A stretch of 64,000 nt of DNA from Escallonia rubra. Its lineage: Eukaryota > Streptophyta > Magnoliopsida > Escalloniales > Escalloniaceae. This document shows positions 21,201 to 32,200 of this stretch, in pieces. The notes under the pieces are model-generated. The model saw nothing but the letters and a program-made list of their open reading frames with translations. It was not told the origin of the DNA and ran no database searches. The first letter of the stretch is position 1, and each line of letters opens with the position of its first letter. Where the stretch lies: NCBI GenBank assembly GCA_033065855.1, contig JAVXUO010002548.1:62001-126000 (forward strand), read 5' to 3'. A program made the position numbers and the translations under genes.

Positions 21201-23699
21201 TCTATTGAAACCACTCCAAATTTAAGACTCCTTTAGACACCTACAGTTTTGCACTAGAGCTCTCACACACTCTCCCATCTATTAGGTCCAAAATGCATGG
21301 TGTTCATGGCAAAAGATAAAATAAGCTTGAGAATTTAGCGTTCCTGGTCTGACCTTTAACCAATAATTTCATAATAACAAGGATGAGTAACATGTTTGCA
21401 ACTGATCCCATGTTTTTTGGGGACTTCATGTTGCAGTTATAACTCATAAAGGGATTACTCACATCTGAGCCATGTACTATAGCGCGTGTTCATATGGCAA
21501 TTGTCTACACGGACTACAGAACTTATTACAGATGCTCAGGATCCTAGTAATCACATATTTCAGACCATATTGGTATCCGATTAAACATATGATGAGATTA
21601 AAGATTTGTGTATATGATAAAAGTCGTCAAATATTACGTGGTTCAGAGTCAATTTTTTCGCACAAAAAAAAGTGCATCCCAAATAATAGTTCCTTTGCAT
21701 AAGTAACTAAAACAGTCTCCTAAATATAAAAAACTAACTTCAATATTACACAAACTATAATTAGAAAAGGAGTAAGACAGCATCACAAAAATTTCCTAAC
21801 CTACACTAACCAGGGTAACTATCATACTTTAACCAACAGAGAGAAAGAAAAGTCACCTTCTCCATAAACTGTCCCACTTTATCAGTTATGAAAGAGTACT
21901 CTGCTTCAAGTATCTCATACTCAAGTTCAATTCCTTTTGCAGCCACCAACTATAGATTGAACATTTTAAAAGTAAAAGTTAGAAAACAGAGATCAATAGC
22001 TAGTTTACCAAAAAATGAGGAAGAGGGCGATAGATGGGGGAACAATCCACATGGAGCGCTAGACATTTCCAGCGCATCTGTGGTCAAACACATAGAATAT
22101 ATCAACAGCAAAGATCAGTACATTTGAAAATCAGCAAAATAAAACAGACCAAAGAAATATGTGAAACTTCTCTTCTGTAAACTTCTCACAATACCCCTAA
22201 CAATTAAGCAACGTCATCACTCGGACGAGGTTTTTAACCGGAATATTGGCATGGATAAGCTGCATAATTATTTTTTTTGAACTTAGTGTGCTAAGCACTA
22301 CAATGACATCTCATGACAAGAGTCAACCTTCAAATGCTACTTATGCACTATAATCATTGCAAGCAGATATTACTCACTTTATTGTCGGTCTGATGAGAAT
22401 CTGAGATCTTCCTTCTCAATTCTGCAGGAAGGATCAGTGGAAAAAAAAAAAAAATCATTGATTGGTGATGTAAAGCACATTCAAGAGTACATTGGTATGA
22501 TACATGAAGTCAAGAAAAGCTTCTTGCCAGAAGGAATCATTTTTAATGAACAACAACCGACAGTGTGCGCATTTCATGTTTGCTAGTTGAACCATAAAAC
22601 TCCAAGCTTTACGTATAGCATCACTTTGCCTGATTTGAAGGAGGCCTGCTGATTAATATGACACCACCAACTTCATGTCTATGCATTTCTAAAGTCATGA
22701 AAACCCACAATCTAGGACAAACAATTATGACTTCCCTGATTGTGATCGATGCATATTGAGTTAATCTTAGAGGCAAAGGGAGGCAATGTGTAAGTATCTA
22801 TAAGAGCAGTAGAGTGTAAAGCTACAAACTTTCTGTGGAGTAACAATACAAAATCCTTACGCCAAAATTGTACCCAAGCGAAAATTGCCTAAAAGTCCAG
22901 ATAAATTATATCATACCCAGTGACCCTTGTTGTAAACCTGCAGGCTGCAACTTCATTCTCATTTTACGAACCTTCTATAATAAGTTGCTTCAAAATTCAA
23001 CTGAGGCTATCATGAACACCCTCAGTTGTACATCTTCTAAACTTAGTTATGATGTGTATATGTCACCAAGGTCAGAGAATAATTGAGCACTCATGTTTCT
23101 CATGAGAAATCAATCAAGTATCCAATGGACCTATTAAAAAGAACAGAAAAAAAAAGCTCAAACGAATATATATATAGGCAGCCCCTTATTTCCAAAGCAA
23201 TAGAGGCTTTTGCCAAAGCAAAAGTAAAATGCTTAACTTTCAATGGAAGAGGGAAGAGTTTGGATGGGTTAGTTTTGCTTTGGAAAAGCCTCTATTGCTT
23301 TGGCAATAGGGGGATTCCTATGGCTGCCAATGTGTATATATATAATATATATATGGGGGCTGATCCATACATATATGGGGGCCAATCCACAGCCAGCGCT
23401 GGGATCTTTCTTTTTTTCTAAGCAGCTCAGCCGTCCACGTACACAACGGATGGCTGAGATGCCATTTTTGAGCACTCATGTTTCTCATGAGAAATCAATC
23501 AAGTATCCAATGGACCAATTAAAAAGAACAAAAAAAAAAAGCTCAAACGAATATATATATATATAGGCAGCCCCTTATTTCCAAAGCAATAGAGGCTTTT
23601 GCCAGAACAAAAGTAAAATGCTTAACTTTCAATGGAAGAGGGAAGAGTTTGGACGGGTTAGTTTTGCTTTGGCAATAGGGGGATTCCTATGGCTGCCAA

Positions 23700-23740
<41 letters not shown>

Positions 23741-26620
23741 AGATGATAAAATGATAGCGTTAGCAACTTAACCCAAGTTGCTAGCGCGGTCTGGCCGTCC
23801 ACGGGCGAGAATGGACGGCCAGATCGCTCGCCACAACAGCGAATTTTTTCACCGTCTGCTACATAATGTAGCGGACGGTAAATTATCGTCCGCTACATTA
23901 TGTAGCGGACGGCCAAACAGCGCTAGCAACTTGCTAGCGCTATCAATGGATCAAGACCCATATATATATATATATATGGGGGCCGATCCACGGCCAGCGC
24001 TGGGATCTTTCTTTTTTTCCAAGCAGCTCAGCCGTCCACGTACACAACGGACGGCTGAGATGCCATTTTTATTTAAGGTTTTCATCTAACCCCCCCTAAG
24101 AGTAGCGGTTAGCATTATGCCCAAAATGCCCCTGACATGTTTTCTCTTCGCTTCTCTAATCTGGCCCAATTTCTTTCCTCCGCTGGCAGCTCCTTCCCAA
24201 TCCAACAATGTTGCAAATTCGTTTAAAGTTGAATCACCAATTCAATAAACATAACTGAATTAAAGGCTGCCGTGATTTGCACTTGGAAATTACATAAAAA
24301 AATTTATTCAAATCAATCAGTAACTAGACTGGAAAAAGAGAAGGGATATTGATCTGGTGGCGAGGAGCGTTATTTATGACGGCGGTCAATTTTTAGGAAG
24401 ACAAACGGCCAGTGCGATGGCCTCCTCTATGCCCTTCATTTCTTGGAAACTCGCAGTCTCCCCCCCCCCCCCTTAAAAAAAAAAGGCACTCACCAAACAC
24501 TTTTTCACCACCACACCAACAACAACTCCACTAGCGACTTCAAGCATCATGTCTTTAGCCGCCTACTACCTCCAGTGAACTATTTTATAGCTCAGTTCAG
24601 TGGCTTTTTACTCAGCGAACCAATATACCACGTGGATGGTTGAGATGCGCTGGGAAAATAAGGAAAAGCCTACCACCGGGTGTGGATCAGACCCCTATAT
24701 ATATATATATAGGGAGCTGATCCCTTGACAGCGCTGGCAAAATAGGACATTTTGCCAGCGCGATCTGGCCGTCCATCATGAAAGATAGACGGCCCAGATC
24801 TTTTTTTTTGCGTTTTTTTAAGTCCGTCCGCTACATAATATAGCGGACGATTTTTGGACAAAAATACCCTCCAGCTCCGTCCGCTACATTATGTAGCGGA
24901 CAGAGACAGTACTTTTTTTTCTCTCTCCTTTATCTGATTAATTTTCTGACATGTTTCATGTCCGCTACATTATGTAGCGGACAATTTTTTGACATAAATC
25001 TATCCGCTACATTATGTAGCGGACAGAGACAGACAGACTCTTTTTCTCTTCTTCTTCTCTCTCTCTTTCTCTCTCCTCTCCATCCTCCTTGCAGCAATGA
25101 CAACAGCCCACAACACTGCTGGGCTGGATGAAGAAGCTCAACCCAGAGATCAATGGCGTGAACGGCTCCGAATCCAACCCCACGTCCACAACGGACCCCC
25201 ACTCCACTCGAGTCTTCTTCGACAACAAGTCCCACTTCGTCGACCCAGATCCCGGCCACTCCTTCCAGGCCATCCGAGCCCAAATCTTCGGCTCCAACGA
25301 CACCTTCCTGAACCCGGCACCAATGAACGGCTTCGCACAGCATACTCAATACTTTCATGTGCACCACACCCATGCCAAGCACTTCCTTCTTGCTGCTTTT
25401 GCACCTTCATACACATATAAACTCACGGTTCCTTCACACAATGCATGCCACAACTGTAAACCCAAGACCTAGCTGCCTCACACACCTACACAATCACGCA
25501 CACAATTTTCCCACACACACAACCCGTGGACACCCATTTCAGTTCACTCCCTTCACACCAAACAGCCTTCATGGCCCTCTCTCTCTCTCTCTCTCTCTAA
25601 TCTCTCTTCAAAACCAACACACCCACATATATATATTACTCACAAAACACATAAAACTCACACACCGGTGGGCATGCCTCTACAGCACACTCACACATCT
25701 CACGCACCCACTGAACCCCAATCTTTTTCTTTTTCCCCGCATGGCCATCTCAGCCTCCAAACTAATTCACGGCAGTCATCACCCTTACCTAACAGCCCCT
25801 AAACCCATATCAATCGCACATATAAAATTGGTGTCCGAATTCGCCGTCTTCGACCGGTGGTTCGCCTCCGTCCCTTCCTCCACCCAGCCTAACCGCCTCT
25901 ACGTCCACTCCGCCACCTCGCACGGCGCCACTAGCAACATCCCCTCGTTGCTGGTGATGGAGAACCGGCGTCGCCGACTCGCCGCAGCAGAGGCGTTCGC
26001 CTCCTCCCCGAGCTCCGACCACCACAACCAACAAACCCACGAAGACGCGCCCCCGCCACGCGTGATGGGTTCGTGGGTAAGCAGCCATGGCTGCCGTGAG
26101 AAGGTGAGGGCGAGGGGATTGGTGCGCCTGTGTGTGAAAAAAAGGAGAGGCCGTACAAGGTGCGCCTGTGCTGTGAGAAGCTAGCTTCAAGTGCACTGAC
26201 TGAAGCCAATGAACTTCAGTCTTTTTTGCGTAAGATAATCGGAAAGAGAAAGAGAGAAAAGGACAATGAGAGAAAGGACAGAGAAAGAGAAAAAAAATTA
26301 GTCTGTCTACTCGTCCGCTACATAATGTAGCGGATGGAATAGGAGAGTATTTTATCAAAAAATTGTCCGCTACATAATGTAGCGGACGGATTTAAAAAAA
26401 AGTCAGAACACTAGTCTCGATAGTCCGCTACATAATGTAGCGGATGGGCACAAAGGGTATTTTTGTCAAAAAAAGTCAAAAAATTGTCCGCTACATAATG
26501 TAGCGGACGTACTTAAAAAAACGCAAAAAAAAAGATATGGGCCGTCTATCTTTCATGATAGACGGCCAGATCGCGCTGGCAAAATGTCCTATTTTGCCAG
26601 CGCTGTCAAGGGATCAGCTC

Positions 26621-26674
<54 letters not shown>

Positions 26675-29223
26675 TAGTATAAAGCACGTGCATTGCACGT
26701 AAATATAATCAAGAGTAATGTTTGAGATGATATTATTATCTTTTTTGGGATCAAAATAATGTAATTTAATTATGTTTTTATTACTTTTGTAACTTATTTT
26801 AGAAGAAATGTATATTTTATGTTTGCAATTGTAATCAATTCAATATTTGAAAATATTCTTTGTAGGCTTCTAGATTGAATTTTTTTTTGATGGTACTGCT
26901 GAAAATAAAGCAAATGGAGAAATTAAAAGAGTGAATTTACGTATTTGTCTTTGTAATCTGTTAAATTGGCTTATGGTTAAGATTTGTAATTTTTAAGATC
27001 AGGTGCTTTGCATTTCATCAATAAGAAATGCAAAACATCCAGTCTTCAACAACAATAACCGAACAAATTTTCAATTCAAATTGGCATCATATTTAAGAAT
27101 TGTTTTTTTTTTGGGTGCATATTTAACCATTTTTCTTTTTCTTTTTTTTTCAGTTTTTGTTTTTCAAACAATTTTTTGTTTCTTAATTGATTTTTCACGT
27201 ATTTCAGTTCTTTATTTTGTTTTTGTTTTACAGTTTTTCAATTGGTTAATTGTTTGCTAACCTAAAAAAAGCAAGAAAAATCACAGTTCTCATTAACCAG
27301 TTCAATATCTAATGTTTATTTCATTTTAACCAACTTAAAAATAGAATAATAAAGGAATTTCTTTGTTATGTTTTTCTTTCTCATCACACTTTTTATTTTC
27401 CAATGATAGAATGTATTCATTACACAATATTCTTTTAATTTCATCAAAATTTAAAAGGGAATAATAAAAGAAGGGTAAGAATGTATTTGACGTAATTAAC
27501 GGAGGACATAATCGTCCAAAAATAATTTATAACATTCCTACTTTTATAGATTGTGTGTGTGTGTGTATATATATATATACATACATACATATACCACACA
27601 CACAAAAATATATCTTTCACAACCACATATTTTATTTTCCAATGTGTAAGTGTAGGTTTAGATGAAATTTATGACATAATGTTCCTTAAACGCATTACAA
27701 AAAAATTAATTAGGAAAGGGTAGAGTTGTCATTGGAATAACTAATGGAGGTCAAAACTGAAAATGATTACAAAATTAATAATTAATTATAGTATTTATGA
27801 AAGGGTAGGATAATAATTAAGTAGTATTTATGAAAGAGTTGGATAATAATGGAGTAGTATTTATGAAATGGTAGGATTGTTATTAGAGTGATTAACAAAG
27901 GGCAAAAATGGAATAAATGATTTACAAGATTCATACTTTTATAGGTAGTATATATATGTATGTATGTATACGTATATATGTATATATATCTCAGCAAATC
28001 TAATGTGTCACCCACAGGCGTGATGTCTGTGGCACACAACAAAACGACGTCGTTTTTCTTGGAAATTAGAAGGCCTCCCTCATTTAACAGCTTTCTCCCT
28101 TGCTGTTTCCATCTTCTTCAATTTCTGTCCATGGCCCTCACCATCCATCGTCTCTCAATGCATCCATCTTCTCTCGCTCTATGTTACATGGACTCGGTAT
28201 GAGTGTCCAAATGTCGGATTCGTCTATTTCTCAAAACACAAGACACGGGGACACGGCAAAATATTCCTACCCATTCTTGTTTCTTAGTTATTCCTTAGTT
28301 TACATAGTGTTTTATGATACACATATTGTATTAATTTAAAGCTAATATCATCTCAAAGTAATAACGAACTAAAAGAAACACTATAACATAGTGTCCCTCG
28401 TGGCATATCCTACGGGATGTGTCGGACACGTATCCCATACCCATGTCAAAGTGTCGAGTGTCCGACACGGGTACTTCACGCATTTTGAAGAGTCCATGTA
28501 ACATAGGTCTCGCTTATTGCATCACCAAGTTTCATAATATTGTTAATATCGTGTTTTGCAACAGATGGAAGGAACTAACCTTTTGTTCCCGCAACACTTC
28601 AAGAGATTGTGAAGATTTAGGGGTTTCCTTGGAAGAATCAAGGGCTTGAAGACAAATAAAAATCGCAAATCTATTTGCTAGCGCTGTCGGGAAGATCGTG
28701 AAGAAGGAAAAAGACTTGCAAAATTAGGGGTCTGTTGTATTCATACCCACGTCCGCTACATAATGTGGCGGACGAGAAGAGTTTCCAAGAAGAAAATTGC
28801 TCATCGTCCGCCACATTATATAGCTGACGAAAGTTACATATTTGATGTGTACCAGCCAGCAGGGAAAAATCCGTCCGCTACATTATGTAGCGAACGAGAG
28901 TTGACCTGACTTGTTGTCAAATCAACTGTCGTCCAATACATAATGTAGCGGACGTGCATTGTTCCATATAAAGGACAAGCATCGAGGGGAATTTTGGACA
29001 AAATGTATGTCCACTACATTATGTAACGAACTAGTTTATTTAAAAAAAAAAATTAATCTGGTCTAGCGTGAGCAACTTAATAGAAGTTGTCTGCGCTGTC
29101 AACGGATCAGCTCTCATGTATATGTACACACACACACATATAGATAAAAAAATATGCATATACATATATATACAAATATATATGTGTGTGTGTGTGTTTA
29201 TGCATATACTTACATACATATAA

Positions 29224-29268
<45 letters not shown>

Positions 29269-32200
29269 AGCTGATTCACTGCCGCCGCTACCAGCTTAGC
29301 TAACTTGTCAGCGCTGATCTGGCCCTTCATACATAACGTGTGGACAGTACAGATTTTCTTTCAATGTTTTTTTAAAGGGAAAAGTAGGGAATGACCCATT
29401 CTACTTTACACGTTGTGCGTTTTGCCCCTCTTCACTTCAAACTTAAGCACTAAACCCCCCACAGTTTAAGAAAATGAGCACTTTAGACGGAAACTGTTGA
29501 AATAAACAGCGCGTGGTCAACACATGCGCTGACTAAAGTTTTTTTTTAAATGACAATTTTGCCCATTTGTCTTTTAATTTGCTGTAAACTGGGTTTAGAG
29601 CAAGCAGCCCGTCTCAGTAAAATCTCTCTGCAGTCTACACAGAGACCTTCTTGCCTTCTTCCCACATTTCTTCAACCTCTCTCTGTCCCTCCAGCTCACA
29701 CAGGCCTTTTTCAATCAATAGTACCCATCGGAGAGAAAAGGATCACACAACCAGAATTTCTCCACTACAGGTTGAGAGCCATTGGAGACCAGAGCTCCCA
29801 ACCTATGGTGGGCAGGCATTCAATGTTCCCTTCTCTGGGTGTGTACAATGGCAACTCCAGACACCACCTCCCCTCATGTTAGTTTACAAGACAGCCATGT
29901 TGGCGGCGCTCCCCGGCACTCAGCCGCGGTTAGCGACGGTGGAGGCAGCTCAACATCCTCCTCCTCGTCCGGTAGGGTTTCGAGCGTGTCCGGTATTGAG
30001 ATAGTGGGGGTTTCAGACAAGGATAAGGGGGAGGGGATCTTCTGTGTCCGAATGCTCGGTTTACCTCGCCGTCGTTGACCCGTGCCGCCGTAACACCATT
30101 CAATTAGCCCACCTCTCCCCTTCAATTGACCCATCGTACCTTCGTCTCCCCTTCAATTGACCCACCTCTCCTTCTCCTCCGCCACACAGGCCACCAACAA
30201 ACCCAAACGTCATTGTTACTGCGAAACCACCATCTTCACCTTTGGGAACTCAACCCGTTCAACTCCTCCTCGACTGCACAAGCCACCAACAATCTCAAAT
30301 GCCACCACTACCGCGAAACCACCATCTCCACCTCCGCCTGACTTCTTCTCCTCCGCTGCACACCGCAAGCTCGACCCACCGTCGTTTCCCCCGACCACCA
30401 CTTGTGGTGCTACCCCACCGCGATCCACTGCCACCACGACCCCCATCGTAACTTCATCACACCCCAACACCATTCAATCAGCCCACCCCTGGCATCAATT
30501 CCAACCCAATCAAAAAGAACAAAAACCATATTTACCCACCCGTACCACCACGGCCGGTCAAGCCATAAAAAACAACCACCATACACAAACGCCTCCAATT
30601 AATGGCGACGGGGTGGGGGGAAGATGCGGGCGTGTAGCGACAGGGAGGGGTTTGCGGCGACGGGTAAGGGGGAAGGAGAAGAGAAACCTAATTTGGAAAT
30701 GAGGATTTTAAAATTGTAAACCCTAATTTGAGAACACTAATTTTTTAAACTAGAATGGCATTAAACTTAAATAGGTAAGGAAATAAGGGTATTTTGATCA
30801 TTTCACGCTATTCATAACGGAACCGTCTAAAGTGCCCATTTTCTTAAACTGCGGGGGGGTTTAGTGCTTAAGTTTGAAGTGAAGGGGGGCAAAACGCACA
30901 ACGTGTAAAGTAGAGGGGGTCATTCTCTACTTTCCCCTTTTTTAAATCCGTTCGCCCTATAATGGGGTCGAATGGCGCCTTTTGACTATTTTACCCCTTT
31001 ACTTTGGGGCAACAAAATTTTTTATCTCTCTTCTTCCTCCAGCCCCCATCCCTCTCTTCTTCCTCCTACATCTCCCCGTCGGCCACTCTAGCACCACCTG
31101 CTTCCACTGCCGACCGTTGCCCTCCGTCATCCATCCACCTCTACCCCCACACACGCGGGCGACACAGAGTCAAATACACGGCGCACACGGTCACACACGG
31201 ACAAACCATCATCTCCCTGCGTGTGTCTATATGTGTGTGTGTGTGCGCGCCCCTGTGTGGGCATGCGTGCAGTGGTGCATGTGATGTGGATGGTGGGTGG
31301 GTGTGGGAGGGGTTGGCAGTGTATATATGGATCAGCTCCTTGAGTATATATATATGTTAAAGGACCACTCCGAATAGTTATTAATTGCAGAATGCCAACT
31401 ATCATAGCTACAGGTTGCAAGGAGAAACGAGGGCCTCCTCTGATATCGCAAATCATAAATCAAGCAAGATCAGAAAAGAATAACCTTCATGGGCTACTTC
31501 TTTCGATTCAATTTGTTGACGGAGTTCTGCTACCCGGTTCACCTGGTCCACCAAGTACACGTAAGTAAAAAATTAATCAGTATGACAGAGGCAGATCACT
31601 AAGTTACAGCACTATTTCTGCTATGCATACTTATGTTCAAATGATTGTAACTTCGACAAGTCACATTCCTAAATCAAAGATGTACTAGTACCTCGGAATA
31701 CAGATACAAATTATAAAGCATTTTCAAAGAAAAATAAATCAAGAAGGACCTCCTCCTCCTACACCAGCTTCATATTTTGATGGATCTACGAAGAATGACA
31801 ATAAAGTCAACTATTGGTATTGATGCATCATAACTTTGCTGCACAATCTAAGTGTATGAGAAATTGAGAAGGCTATTTACATTTCTATACTCTTAATTTT
31901 CTTTGAGCACGAGAATTAAGTAAAATGCCCAAAAGACAGAGAAGGCAAAGTGGAAACATTGTAAAATCACGTAGAGCTTACACAAACAGCAGAAAGTGAA
32001 ATCAATTCACCACATGAACCAACATTGTGCTCCCATCCACTGGTTAATCATGTCAAGTTGAGAAGGAAAGCAAGATAAAAAGGTGCACCCCCTTTTTGTT
32101 TTCTTTAACATTTTTTCTATGGTTTAGAGTATTTGGTTATACCTCTACTTCGAGATTCCACTGTGCAGAAGCAAGAGATCTTGCAAGATCAGCATTTACA

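Larger units (their letters stand above)
23470..24070. repeat. Direct tandem duplication, copy 2
   Basis: Repeats copy 1 with few differences but is longer by a 222-bp MITE between its TA tracts, and has a 22-bp deletion inside the small MITE between two GCTTTGG repeats. Confidence 0.85.
24712..26622. mobile_element. Gene-capturing TA-flanked element with long inverted ends
   Basis: 1,911 bp from GGGAGCTGATCCC to its inverse, between (TA)n tracts. The ends are near-perfect inverted repeats for over 100 bp, and the palindrome-bearing zone extends the symmetry to about 300 bp. Each end has hairpin 1 (GCGCTGGCAAAAT / ATTTTGCCAGCGC), hairpin 2 (GATCTGGCCGTCCATC and inverse), and four copies of the 19-bp palindrome: 24,828, 24,881, 24,962 and 25,004 on the left; 26,315, 26,367, 26,425 and 26,488 on the right. 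Three of four left copies have centre T and all four right copies centre A. The interior (25,080-26,200) is GC-rich and carries phospholipase C exons. Likely a Pack-type non-autonomous relative of the FAR1-type MULE. Confidence 0.8.
27987..29115. mobile_element. Palindrome-bearing TA-flanked element, left end unclear
   Basis: The right end carries five versions of the 19-bp palindrome (28,753, 28,808, 28,875, 28,933 and 29,011), then GTGCATTGTTCCATATAAAG, a GCAACTTAATAGAAGTTGTC hairpin and GGATCAGCTCTC. These are the features of the FAR1-type MULE end at 17,081. The left part (28,000-28,650) looks like a captured gene start: a 16-bp promoter-type palindrome, a pyrimidine-rich leader and an ATG at 28,132. 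I could not define a matching left end. Confidence 0.5.
29267..31339. mobile_element. TA-flanked element hosting a Pack-MULE
   Basis: Starts GGAGCTGATT after (TA)n and ends GGATCAGCTCC before TTGAGTATATATATA. The left end has a GCCGCTACCAGCTT / AACTTGTCAGCGC imperfect hairpin. Without the nested MULE it would be about 505 bp. Its right part (30,950-31,320) is C-rich with a short GT run and no recognised gene. Confidence 0.6.
22422..31484 (-). other. GC2 intron 5, 9.06 kb of nested transposons
   Basis: Sequence between exon 6 and exon 5. From left to right it contains a tandem duplication with embedded MITEs, TA-flanked elements, a phospholipase C-capturing element, an AT-rich element, a further palindrome-bearing element and a Pack-MULE nested in another TA-flanked element. 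Most of the intron is transposon-derived. Confidence 0.85.

Noticed and set aside
25100-25940. A functional phospholipase C gene
   Set aside because: Only two internal fragments are present, inside a transposon; the N-terminal and most C-terminal motifs are missing.
25357-26184. 275-codon plus-strand frame in the captured NPC region
   Set aside because: It runs through intron-like CT and CA repeats and only partly overlaps the second NPC fragment; not a gene model.
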